A stretch of DNA of 64,000 nucleotides from Lantana camara. Taxonomy: Eukaryota > Streptophyta > Magnoliopsida > Lamiales > Verbenaceae. Location: the NCBI GenBank assembly GCA_037501455.1, contig CM074862.1, positions 59,055,501-59,119,500 of the forward strand, read 5' to 3'. Each line of letters starts with the position of its first letter. The stretch's first letter is position 1. The position numbers and the translations under genes are program-made. Of this stretch, positions 15,701 through 27,464 are shown piece by piece. The notes beneath the pieces were generated by a model. The model was not told the DNA's origin and searched no databases. It saw only the letters and a list, made by a program, of their open reading frames with translations.

Positions 15701-17962
15701 CCAAAGTTTGATTACATATATATAATTACCTATTATTAATATAATAACAACCATTAGTTTATTAAATTCACTAATAATGCATATAATTATCATGGATTGT
15801 AATTAAATTCAACAAATCGTTAAATAGTCTACAATATGAAAAATAGTTATGGCAAAATTCCGAGGGAATTCCATTTTCCCTCGCAAATCCCTTGGAATTC
15901 CCTCGAAATTTTCATAAAATAAAATATATAAAAAAAAGGAAATCATACTTTAGAATATCAATTTAATAACATGAAACTTTATTTATTAATGAAATGAATA
16001 GGAAAAAATTGATGTCACACAAATATATTAAATACGAAGTAGAAATTCAATTTCAATTAAAAAGAATACGAATATTTACCTTGATATCGTTCGAAATACT
16101 TATCCAAAGTTTGATTACATATATATAATTACCAATTATTAATATAATAACAACCCTTTGTTTATTAAATTCACTAATAATGCATATAATTATCATGGAT
16201 TGTAATTAAATTCAACGAATCATTAAATAGTCTATAATATTAAAAATAGTTATGGCAAAATTCCGAGGGAATTCCGAGGGAATTCCATTTTCCCTCGGAA
16301 ATCCCTCCGAATTTCCTCGGAATTTTCATAAAATAAAATATAAAAAAAAAAGGAAATCAAACTTTAGAATATCAATTTAATAACATGAAACTTTATTTAT
16401 TAATGAAATGAATAAGAAAAAATTGATATCACACAAATATATTATATACGAAGTAGAAATTCAATTTCAATTGAAAAGAATACGAATATTTACATTGATA
16501 TCGTTCGAAATACTTATCCAAAGTTTGATTACATATAAATAATTACCAATTATTAATATAATAACAACCATTAGTTTATTAAATTCACTAATAATGCATA
16601 TAATTATCATGGATTGTAATCAAATTCAACAAATCGTTAAATAGTCTATAATATTAAAAATAGTTATGGCAAAATTTCGAGGGAATTCCGAGGGATTTCC
16701 GAGGGATAATGGAATTCCCTCGGAATTCCCTCGGAATTTTCATAAAATAAAATATATAAAAAAAAGGAAATCATACTTTAGAATATCAATTTAATAACAT
16801 GAAACTTTATTTATTAATGAAATGTATAAGAAAAAATTGATGTCACACAAATATATTAAATACGAAATAGAAATTCAATTTCAATTGAAAAGAATACGAA
16901 TATTTACATTGATATCGTTCGAAATACTTATCCAAAGTTTGATTACATATATATAATTACCTATTATTAATATAATAACAACCATTAGTTTATTAAATTC
17001 ACTAATAATGCATATAATTATCATGGATTGTAATTAAATTCAACAAATCGTTAAATAGTCTATAATATGAAAAATAGTTATAGCAAAATTCTGAGGGAAT
17101 TCCGAGGGAATTCCATTTTCCCTCGCAAATCCCTTGGAATTCCCTCGAAATTTTCATAAAATAAAATATATAAAAAAAGGAAATCATACTTTAGAATATC
17201 AATTTGATAACATGAAACTTTATTTATTAATGAAATGAATAAGAAAAAATTGATGTCACACAAATATATTAAATACGAAGTAGAAATTCAATTTCAATTA
17301 AAAAGAATACCAATATTTACCTTGATATCGTTCGAAATACTTATCCAAAGTTTGATTACATATATATAATTACCAATTATTAATATAATAACAACCATTA
17401 GTTTTTTAAATTCACTAATAATGCATATAATTATCATGGATTGTAATTAAATTCAACAAATCGTTAAATAGTCTATAATATTAAAAATAGTTATGGCAAA
17501 ATTCCGAGGGAATTCCGAGGGAATTCCATTTTCCCTCGGAAATCCCTCCGAATTTCCTCGGAATTTTCATAAAATAAAATATAAAAAAAAAGGAAATCAA
17601 ACTTTAGAATATCAATTTAATAACATGAAACTTTATTTATTAATGAAATGAATAAGAAAAAATTGATATCACACAAATATATTATATACGAAGTAGAAAT
17701 TCAATTTCAATTGAAAAGAATACGAATATTTACATTGATATCATTCAAAATACTTATCCAAAGTTTGATTACATATATATAATTACCAATTATTAATATA
17801 ATAACAACCATTAGTTTATTAAATTCACTAATAATGCATATAATTATCATGGATTGTAATCAAATTCAACAAATCGTTAAATAGTCTATAATATTAAAAA
17901 TAGTTATGGCAAAATTCCGAGGGAATTCCGAGGGAATTCCATTATCCCTCGGAAATCCCTCG
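9745..17962. repeat. Higher-order duplicated blocks, right half of the satellite
   Basis: A second family of multi-monomer blocks is tagged by the core variant CGAGGGATAATGG at 10981, 14239 and 16700, with offsets of 3258 and 2461 bp, about 8 and 6 monomers. Flanking monomer types recur in the same order, for example those with CGCAAATCCCTTGG, with AACGAATCATTAAATAG, and with GATATCACACAAATATATTATATAC. This fits array growth by duplication of multi-monomer blocks rather than of single units. Confidence 0.85.
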
Positions 17963-18530
17963 GAATTCCCTCGGAATTTTCATAAAATAAAATATATAAA
18001 AAAAAGGAAATCATACTTTAGAATATCAATTTAATAACATGAAACTTTATTTATTAATGAAATGAATAAGAAAAAATTGATGTCACACAAATATATTAAA
18101 TACGAAGTAGAAATTCAATTTCAATTGAAAAGAATATGAATATTTACATTGATATCGTTCGAAATACTTATCCAAAGTTTGATTACATATATATAATTAC
18201 CTATTATTAATATAATAACAACCATTAGTTTATTAAATTCACTAATAATGCATATAATTATCATGGATTGTAATTAAATTCAACAAATCGTTAAATAGTC
18301 TATAATATGAAAAATAGTTATGGCAAAATTCCGAGGGAATTCCATTTTCCCTCGCAAATCCCTTGGAATTCCCTCGAAATTTCATAAAATAAAATATATA
18401 AAAAAAAGGAAATCATACTTTAGAATATCAATTTAATAACATGAAACTTTATATATTAATGAAATGAATAAGAAAAAATTGATGTCACACAAATATATTA
18501 TATACGAAGTAGAAATTCAATTTCAATTGA

Positions 18531-18967
18531 AAAGAACATTAATATTTAAAATATAATGTACATTACAAAAGAAAATGAAATTTTAAAATATCAATTTAAT
18601 AACATGAAATTTTATTTAAAAATTAAATAATTTTTTATTTTCCGAGGGGATTATTCCCTCGGAAATCCCTCGGAATCTAATTCAGTTTAAAAATTAATAA
18701 TTTTTAATTTTCCGAGGGAATTTTCCCTCGGAAAATCCAAGATTTAATATTTGAACATTTCCGAGGGAATAATTCCCTCGGAAACTAATTTTAGTTTAAA
18801 AATTAAATAAGTTTTAAATTTTTGAGGGAATTTTCCCTCGGAAATTCCCTCGGAAAGTTCAAGATTTTATTATGTGAACATTTCCGAGGGAATTATTCCC
18901 TCGAAAATCCCTCGGAAACTAATTTTAGTTTAAAAATTAATAAATTTTAATTTTCCGAGGGAATTTT
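18531..18967. repeat. CACTA-type subterminal repeats beside the satellite
   Basis: After 18530 the monomer order is lost. What follows is a looser series of TTTCCGAGGGAA / TTCCCTCGGAAA inverted pairs separated by AT-rich spacers such as TAGTTTAAAAATTAA. It resumes at 28197 on the far side of an inserted retrotransposon and ends in a CACTA terminus. This is the usual look of a CACTA subterminal region: short motifs in both orientations, normally binding sites for an element-encoded protein. That role is inferred from the family and not shown here. Confidence 0.75.
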
Positions 18968-21120
18968 TGTAACACCCGAGCGCAAGGTGTCACATCCCCC
19001 GCACCGAGATTCGACCCGAATATGAAATGGACGATCCATACCCGAGCCAAATCACGGCGAACGGGGACAAACACACACTCTATGCTAGGTGGGACTAACC
19101 CTTGAACCATAAAATCAGAATAAACATTAAAGCGGAAGCAATAAACGAACATACATCATATATACATTCAATGAGCATCAAAACTCCAAAAATAAGTCAT
19201 AAACATTACTAATTGCCGTCACGGCTCGAAACAACCAATACGCTCCATTTTTAAACAATACAATGATCCAACGTGCAAAATGCGAGTGTAAGACCAAAAT
19301 ACAAGGGTTAAAAGATGAAAGTAAAACCTATGACTCGAAATCCCGCCTAGCTCCCTTGACGCCTGCACAACACAACTAAAAGCCAAACGGGTTCAGTCCA
19401 AAAGGGACTGGTGGGTATAAAAGCAGGGCATAATTATAATATACAACGGAATTTAACAATCACATGCAAGCTATAATCCCAAGTGAGGTTTTTAAAGGAT
19501 TTCCCAAGTGGGCAAATAGAAATCATCAAAAGGGATTATAACAATTCATTAACATTAGGTCATTAATGGCCCGGCGAGTGGGCGTGCATTATCTCCAACC
19601 AACACCTCGTGTACTACATTAACATTCATTAACATTCCTTAACGTTCATTCGTTCATTCATTCTTTCTTTTCATGCATATCATTCTTTCGTGCGCATTCA
19701 ATAACATTTACACCTTCTTCCTCCGGGTTGGTGGCGGGTTTGCAAGGCCCATCCACCCATTCATTGACCAAAAGGGGAACATGACTCCCCAGATGGCACT
19801 CAGCGTCCATTCCTCGCTAACTCCTAACGAGGTCCGGTTACGCCGTTCATTGGTGGGACTAGTGTGAGGGTTTCCCGTCAGCCCATGCCTCCTCGGTTCC
19901 CCACTCACACCAAGCCCCTGGGCCCCCTTCATTGTGAACATTCATTCATTCTCGCCAAAACATTTGGTAGGTTCAAGAAACAAGGGCTTTACGTTTGCAA
20001 TCATTTACTCGATAAAAGACTCAATATATATATCATATTACTTTGGCTTAAAACTTTTCACATAGGGAGATATATCGGGTCGTTTTATCTAAGTAGAAGA
20101 GAAACCCACCTTAACCGCAAAGAGGAGAACACAAGAGCCTCTCGGATCGGCCTCGTCTCCAACGGACTCAAAATCTGTGCAAGAGAGGTGAGGTGAGACT
20201 CAATATGAAACCAATTAGGACGCACGGCATTAACATGAGGTGTTCGTGAAATTCTATGTCATGTTTCAATATACAATAGATCATAAGATGTCATGAGTTG
20301 ATGTGATCATGTTCATGCACACCAATAAAGCCATTTAGACACATACATGTTTTAATCATTCAATTCATAATATATTACAATACATGTTAACAAGGCATAT
20401 GGATCAATTAGGCATGTATATAATGCATATAAGTCACATAAGGAGTCTAGGAGGTGCAAGGAAGGCGATAGAACGAGTTTTGGCAAAGTTTAGCAAAAGT
20501 TAGGAAAAATTGACAATTTACGAAGATGCACAAGCTGTAGAAAATTGGGTATAACTTGAGTTTGACAAATTGGAATTACGTTTTGCTTGTTGGAGGTGAA
20601 ACTAGACACATAGAGGTTTTCAAGGATATGTGGCACGAATCATGGTTCAAAGCGAGGTGAAAATGGCATAGGTTTGAAGTTGGACGAACGCAGATTGTCG
20701 AAGAAGTCGCGACACCAAAATGAATTGATCATATCTCATAAATGGAAAAAGATATTAAGATGATTCCAATTTGAGGATGTTCTAGACTTCAATAGGTTTC
20801 CGTGGGTTCAAAAATCAGGTCAATCCGAGTTCGTATGAGGGAGAACGAAGCAAAACAATCTCAGGACAAAACAGGGGATGGTCCAACGTTTCTGCATCAA
20901 ATCCACCCCCGTGGATTTTTCCAAAAGGAAAAATCCACCCTCGTGGATTTAGGTCAGTGGCGAAAAAAATGCAGAAAACAGGGCACAAACGCGAGAGAAG
21001 ACCAAAAATCACCAAAACACCTCAAAACTCAACCCAAATCACTTAAAACATGCAATATACTATGTAGGAACATTAAATACAAGTTTAGGACAATTAAAAC
21101 AACTAAATTCATAAACCCAC

Positions 21121-21147
<27 letters not shown>
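21121..21147. repeat. (AT)n microsatellite in LTR
   Basis: A 27-nt AT tract in the left LTR. Its counterpart in the right LTR is 35 nt (27426-27460). Confidence 0.95.
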
Positions 21148-21151
<4 letters not shown>

Positions 21152-21471
21152 CTTGCCCCAAGAATATCAACAATCAAGCTTAGGATTCAAAGATTATCAT
21201 CTATTCATGCATATACACCCAAAGATTCAAGTTATAAAGCAAGAATTCCCCAACCCTAGTTATCACCCAACATACTCATATATATACACTTATACCTTGG
21301 AAGAAAAGGATGGAGAAGAAGAAGAAATGGTTGGAGCTTGAATTCTTGGGCCAAAGCTTGAAGAAATCTCTTGTCTCCTTGCTTGCTTGATGGTCCGATC
21401 AAAGGAGGAGAAGAGGAAGGGAGTTGGGAGCTTTTCTTTTGATAGAAGAAATGAAAGAAGAAGAATGGATT

Positions 21472-21497
21472 GGGGGGGGGGGGGGGGGGGGGGGGGG
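21472..21497. repeat. Oligo-G tract (26 G)
   Basis: An uninterrupted run of 26 G on the plus strand, hence oligo-C in element sense. The counterpart in the right LTR is 20 G (27785-27804). Homopolymer length is prone to both biological slippage and sequencing error. Confidence 0.9.
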
Positions 21498-21889
21498 CTT
21501 TGATCGTGAATTAAAGGGAAGGAAAGAGGGAAAATCACACTTTGGTCCTTCTACAATTTAAAAGCTCCAATTGGGTCCCGAAAGTTTGGTTGGTGAATAA
21601 TTGAGGTCCAATTAAAAGTTCGATTGAGTCCAAGGATTTCATATAATTTCAAATAAGTGCACAAGTGAAATAAATATTTAATTGGCAAGTAAGCATGTTA
21701 TAAGCAAATTCAAATAGCATAATCAAATAAATCATCTAAGTCATATTAGTCACATGATAGTAATTTAGTTCACGAAATTAATATGTTAAACGATCACTTA
21801 ACAATTAAAACACATAAATGTCACATAACTCTCAGTCTAAACCCACTCGTGACGTCATACCTGTATGGCCGAAAAGTCGGGGCGTTACA

Positions 21890-21903
21890 ACCTCTCCCCC
21901 TTA
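21890..21903 (-). promoter_or_regulatory. Polypurine tract of the LARD-like element
   Basis: In element sense this reads AAGGGGGAGAGGT and directly abuts the 3' LTR start TGTAACG. This is the expected plus-strand DNA priming site of an LTR retrotransposon. The older copy at 54444 has the same tract. Confidence 0.85.
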
Positions 21904-24900
21904 AGAAGGACCTGTCCCCAGGTCCACTGCCTTGATTCTGAACTTTGCGTAAACTTTCCCGTGTTCATCCCATGCGGGTTAGCAACTCCCCGTCAGGAAT
22001 TAGTTCGGAAAAGGTCTCCAAGCAACAAGGGGTCTTCAATTGTTGTTAAATCACGACCCTTAACTCACCGAAGCCTAAGCACTCGAAAGTCTAATCAGGT
22101 AGCAAGTAATGAAAGAGCCCCGTCTTTCGAACAACAAGGAGAGAACCCCGTCTCTCACAAGCAACAACGAGAGAACCCCGTCTCTCGAACAACAACGAGA
22201 GAACCCCGTCTCTCAAACAGAAAAAGAACGAGAAACTCTCAAACTCTCAAAACAACAATTAAATAAACAATCATGTCACAACCACACAAGAAACAAGTAG
22301 GAGTTATCAAATACATCGAGAATCACTCATACAAGAACAGTTAATACAACAAGTAATCCAAGCACTTAGCATCATAAAATTATTCGAAATAAAGTTGTAT
22401 GTATGTATATGCCATGGATGCTAAATGTACCGTTCACTGACGCTCGAGAATCTTATATTGTAGTGATCCGATTCAACACTTGATTCCTTCCATAGTGTCA
22501 GGCATTGCAATCCCCGATGTATTCAATACTTAAATAACCACCCGATCTTCATCACATAATCTTTTCCCTTATCTTCTCTAAACACCATAGTCCGAAGCTC
22601 AAATTTTTAGTGTGTACTTGATCGTTACCCAAATAGCTCGTTGTCCACCTCGATTAGTATTCGACCTTCTTAGTTGTTCAAGTTAGCTTTTAAATGCTCA
22701 AGTTCTAACCTCCAACTTGAATACTTGAGTTAATCTTTAGTAGCTCAATTTCCATTCCCCAATCCCAATAACTTCCCCGGTTAATCCTGGAAAAACGCCC
22801 GACGAGATGATAACCCATCTTTCATGTTGTGTGTTTTCCTTCTAAGTATTCCTCTTCCAAAGTAACTCTTATTTTCATCACTTAAGTTGATTCTAACTTC
22901 ATCTATCATGGAATATGATGATCCGATTAGCTTCCCTTTTACCCAATACTTTCCTTGCCAATTCTTAAAATTCTTTCACAGTCCCATGTCTCCAAGATGA
23001 AGACACGTTATGCTATCTATGATCCTTTTAATCTTGGAAGATTTAACTTGGAAGTCTCATAACAAGAAATCAACGAGGTTGATTCTTCAACTGAAGTTAC
23101 CAACTATCATTCTTCTGGGTCGGCTCTCCCCCTTAAGAGATTCTATCTCACCCCTTTGAACTTGTTCTATCACTTATGGAATATGGGATTCCCAACTTCT
23201 TAACTTCAACTTCCTTGGTATAAAGGTCCTAGTCAAGCTACGTGTCCGGTGACATTATTCATATTTACGTTGAAGTGATTTTGGTAGAGATAACAACCTA
23301 CTTCTTCTATTCTACCCTCAAGCTCTATTTTCCCGAGCCTCGATATTCCTCTTTCCTTTTGTTCCACACACTTTGCAATCCAATTGTCCTCTTATCTCAA
23401 ATCGGATGCGGCTCGGTCGGAGTAACACTTGAGGAATGGAGTGGAGAAAGTTCCTATCAAGTAAACACTAAACCATGCATGTTGGATTAAGATGCCCATG
23501 CACATAGCCAACATATAAGGATGTAACACATTAGAGCAAGTATTTAATGTAAAGATGTATGCACACATATAGAAATATAGAAGATTAATTAATTTAAAGC
23601 GAAGTATGATGCACGTGCCATGAATATATTAAACCTGTCACCATGGTGGTAAGCTTTTAGCTTGACAATTTGATCCTTTGACCTTGAGCTCATCAACCAC
23701 TTCTTGCTTACCCACGGTCTTCTAACTTCCTTAATTCTCCTTGCATCCATCCATGTTTCCAAGGTCCGTGTTTGCTATTAAATTCCAATTTTCTATACCC
23801 GAACATCTTGATACCTCAATCCTCCCAAATGCCAATTTCCAAGTTCCTTTTTACTTCCTTAATCCTCTTGTGAGCCCCAAATCCAAAGTTTCCATTAAAC
23901 TCCAATCCTTTCACATTCACGGAATCGGTAGCGCTAGTCTCCCCAAATTTCGATCCCAAATTGTAGGATTTCCACCATAGTCGTCACCTTAATCATAGTC
24001 TCTATATTTCCTTCTTCTTAAGTTCATAAAAGTGAATGGATTTGGCTTCCATGATTGTATGATCTTAGTGTTCCGTTTCGATCAAGTTATCAAACTTGAA
24101 TATCAGTTTGGGTACCTTGACTTCCCATAGATTTATAGGGATTATGCCGTTGCTTGGTTCCTCTACTTGTCACCTTCATGAATCCAAAATTGTTTGGTCT
24201 CCAACCCAATCTAAGATTTATTTTAGCATCCAAAGTATCTCACTCATCTCTTATCCGCTTCTTTACCGCAATTGTTATCTTGACCAAAACCTTCTCGCTC
24301 TAGCCTTAAAGAATTTCTCGTGGTCGAGCAACTTCATAAACTTTCCAAGATCGGATGCTTTCATTCTCACTCCAGGTTGAATTGACGAATTTAGGGGTTG
24401 ATTCGAGTATCTTGGTCATCCTTTTGTAATTCCGAAAGTGAAGTGGTCTCTAGCTTCTTCCACTAGCCTCATTCCAAAACCCTAAGTATCTCGACATATT
24501 TCTTTACACCAAATTCCTCTTTATTTTAAAAATTATAAATTCCCTTTTTCCATAATTAAGCTTCTCGGTCTTTAGCTTCAATTCGGATCATTTCTTTCAA
24601 CTCAAGTTTTCTTCTTTGGTCTTCTAAACCCGGATGTTGTAAACATTTGATACCTTCAAGTATTGATTCGCCTCCTTCTTGAATTAAATGAATCTCATGC
24701 CCGATTGATCGACTCCCTTCGCGATATAAGGAGGTAGGTGTTTATTTTGTGGATATAAACATCACAACCTCGTACTATTACTTCATTCGTTCAAAATCTT
24801 CACCCAAAATTTAATTCCCTTTTTGAGCTCGAACTCTCAACCTATAATCTTATCATAAGGGTCACCGATTACCCGTATTATTCTAAATATCCGAAGCAAA

Positions 24901-25251
24901 CATCCACATTTTAGAGAGAGCCCGTTGTAAGTTGTTGTGGTTTTGAGGATTGGCCGTGGTTTGAGGTTATATTAATATCCTACAATTCACAATTCAATTC
25001 AAATATAATGCATGCCCGTTAGTACGTGCATATGACACACAATTAGCACCAAGAGCACGTATTAATGAAAAATGTAACACATAAATTAACAAAATTTTAA
25101 GTTAAACACATTTAATAATAAGTTTTTCCATATCAAATTTCAATAACAATGCTCATGATCAATGCGATGCACACGTTGACATGTTGTTCCTAAGCCGTTC
25201 GACCTACACCTGACACGACACGACTCAAGGAACCCCGGTTTTGCAACCGAG
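21904..25251 (-). other. Non-coding internal domain of the LARD-like element
   Basis: About 3.3 kb with no credible reading frame and no retroviral protein motif on either strand. The plus strand is strongly pyrimidine-rich, so the element transcript would be purine-rich. Near the PPT it carries tandem GAGAG-N-CTCTC stem-loop units. Several stretches match the internal domain of the second copy at 54444-57624 (for example GCGAAGTATGATGCACGTGC at 23599 and about 56317, and GGCCGTGGTTTGA near 24951 and 57340), so the domain belongs to the family and is not random filler. Confidence 0.75.
22111..22220. repeat. Tandem stem-loop units, about 28-30 nt, four copies
   Basis: The unit is GAGAGAACCCCGTCTCTC followed by an A/C-rich spacer such as GAACAACAAC. 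Each unit can pair GAGAGA with TCTCTC around a CCCG-containing loop. The related element at 54500-54660 has about six such units at the same place relative to its PPT. Confidence 0.85.
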
Positions 25252-25264
25252 GGCTCTGATACCA
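25252..25264 (-). promoter_or_regulatory. Primer binding site (tRNA-Met type)
   Basis: The minus strand reads TGGTATCAGAGCC, 8 nt inside the 5' LTR. This is the classical initiator-Met tRNA primer site of plant LTR retrotransposons. It fixes the element on the minus strand with the right LTR as the 5' one. Confidence 0.9.
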
Positions 25265-25272
25265 CTTAAGGA

Positions 25273-27422
25273 TGTAACACCCGAGCGCAAGGTGTCACAT
25301 CCCCCGCACCGAGATTCGACCCGAATATGAAATGGACGATCCATACCCGAGCCAAATCACGGCGAACGGGGACAAACACACACTCTATGCTAGGCGGGAC
25401 TAACCCTTGAACCATAAAATCAGAATAAACATTAAAGCGGAAGCAATAAACGAACATACATCATATATACATTCAATGAGCATCAAAACTCCAAAAATAA
25501 GTCATAAACATTACTAATTGCCGTCACGGCTCGAAACAACCAATACGCTCCATTTTTAAACAATACAATGATCCAACGTGCAAAATGCGAGTGTAAGACC
25601 AAAATACAAGGGTTAAAAGATGAAAGTAAAACCTATGACTCGAAATCCCGCCTAGCTCCCTTGACGCCTGCACAACACAACTAAAAGCCAAACGGGTTCA
25701 GTCCAAAAGGGACTGGTGGGTATAAAAGCAGGGCATAATTATAATATACAACGGAATTTAACAATCACATGCAAGCTATAATCCCAAGTGAGGTTTTTAA
25801 AGGATTTCCCAAGTGGGCAAATAGAAATCATCAAAAGGGATTATAACAATTCATTAACATTAGGTCATTAATGGCCCGGCGAGTGGGCGTGCATTATCTC
25901 CAACCAACACCTCGTGTACTACATTAACATTCATTAACATTCCTTAACGTTCATTCGTTCATTCATTCTTTCTTTTCATGCATATCATTCTTTCGTGCGC
26001 ATTCAATAACATTTACACCTTCTTCCTCCGGGTTGGTGGCGGGTTTGCAAGGCCCATCCACCCATTCATTGACCAAAAGGGGAACATGACTCCCCAGATG
26101 GCACTCAGCGTCCATTCCTCGCTAACTCCTAACGAGGTCCGGTTACGCCGTTCATTGGTGGGACTAGTGTGAGGGTTTCCCGTCAGCCCATGCCTCCTCG
26201 GTTCCCCACTCACACCAAGCCCCTGGGCCCCCTTCATTGTGAACATTCATTCATTCTCGCCAAAACATTTGGTAGGTTCAAGAAACAAGGGCTTTACGTT
26301 TGCAATCATTTACTCGATAAAAGACTCAATATATATATCATATTACTTTGGCTTAAAACTTTTCACATAGGGAGATATATCGGGTCGTTTTATCTAAGTA
26401 GAAGAGAAACCCACCTTAACCGCAAAGAGGAGAACACAAGAGCCTCTCGGATCGGCCTCGTCTCCAACAGACTCAAAATCTGTGCAAGAGAGGTGAGGTG
26501 AGACTCAATATGAAACCAATTAGGACGCACGGCATTAACATGAGGTGTTCGTGAAATTCTATGTCATGTTTCAATATACAATAGATCATAAGATGTCATG
26601 AGTTGATGTGATCATGTTCATGCACACCAATAAAGCCATTTAGACACATACATGTTTTAATCATTCAATTCATAATATATTACAATACATGTTAACAAGG
26701 CATATGGATCAATTAGGCATGTATATAATGCATATAAGTCACATAAGGAGTCTAGGAGGTGCAAGGAAGGCGATAGAACGAGTTTTGGCAAAGTTTAGCA
26801 AAAGTTAGGAAAAATTGACAATTTACGAAGATGCACAAGCTGTAGAAAATTGGGTATAACTTGAGTTTGACAAATTGGAATTACGTTTTGCTTGTTGGAG
26901 GTGAAACTAGACACATAGAGGTTTTCAAGGATATGTGGCACGAATCATGGTTCAAAGCGAGGTGAAAATGGCATAGGTTTGAAGTTGGACGAACGCAGAT
27001 TGTCGAAGAAGTCGCGACACCAAAATGAATTGATCATATCTCATAAATAGAAAAAGATATTAAGATGATTCCAATTTGAGGATGTTCTAGACTTCAATAG
27101 GTTTCCGTGGGTTCAAAAATCAGGTCAATCCGAGTTCGTATGAGGGAGAACGAAGCAAAACAATCTCAGGACAAAACAGGGGATGGTCCAACGTTTCTGC
27201 ATCAAATCCACCCCCGTGGATTTTTCCAAAAGGAAAAATCCACCCTCGTGGATTTAGGTCAGTGGCGAAAAAAATGCAGAAAACAGGGCACAAACGCGAG
27301 AGAAGACCAAAAATCACCAAAACACCTCAAAACTCAACCCAAATCACTTAAAACATGCAATATACTATGTAGGAACATTAAATACAAGTTTAGGACAATT
27401 AAAACAACTAAATTCATAAACC

Positions 27423-27464
<42 letters not shown>

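Larger units (their letters stand above)
1..18530. repeat. Satellite array, 46 tandem monomers of about 388-415 bp
   Basis: The landmark AAAAGAATACGAATATTTAC recurs with little change at 1, 389, 803, 1217, 1616, 2016, 2408, 2799 and so on to 18128 and 18530, giving 46 intervals averaging about 403 bp. Each monomer has an AT-rich body and a GC-richer palindromic core in which TTCCGAGGGA units face TCCCTCGGAA units around a short ATTTT or ATTAT spacer. Length variation comes mainly from one versus two copies of the TTCCGAGGGAA unit and from oligo-A length. The array starts before the window. It decays after 18530 into non-array sequence with the same core motif. Small reading frames that recur at the monomer period are by-products of the repeat, not genes. 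Confidence 0.97.
18968..21889 (-). repeat. 3' LTR of the LARD-like element (2922 bp)
   Basis: It is identical by eye to the LTR at 25273-28196 except for three transitions (19090/25395, 20164/26469, 20744/27049) and two simple-repeat lengths: a TA tract of 27 nt against 35 nt, and an oligo-G tract of 26 nt against 20 nt. These two length changes account exactly for the 2-bp size difference. The open frames within it, for example at 19864-20196 and 20802-21341, have no recognisable domain and are not called genes. Confidence 0.93.

Noticed and set aside
4143..17263. Repeated 61-68 residue reading frames on the minus strand
   Set aside because: They recur at the satellite period, run through the palindromic core, and have no codon or domain signal; they are by-products of the repeat.
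1..18530. CRISPR array or bacterial repeat
   Set aside because: Units are about 400 bp with no unique spacers and lie in plant DNA.
1..18530. Centromeric satellite
   Set aside because: AT-richness and higher-order structure are compatible, but nothing in the sequence shows centromere function.
19673..20196. Overlapping reading frames on both strands of the LTR (also at 25978-26501)
   Set aside because: Conserved only because the two LTRs are near-identical; no domain, and they sit in LTR sequence also found elsewhere in diverged, non-coding form.
20802..21341. A 179-residue plus-strand frame
   Set aside because: Antisense to the element, runs through a TA microsatellite whose length change breaks it in the other LTR.
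22700..24400. Possible genes in the LARD internal domain (frames at 23242, 23741, 24096)
   Set aside because: Antisense to the element, short, and without domains; pyrimidine-rich composition gives long open stretches by chance.
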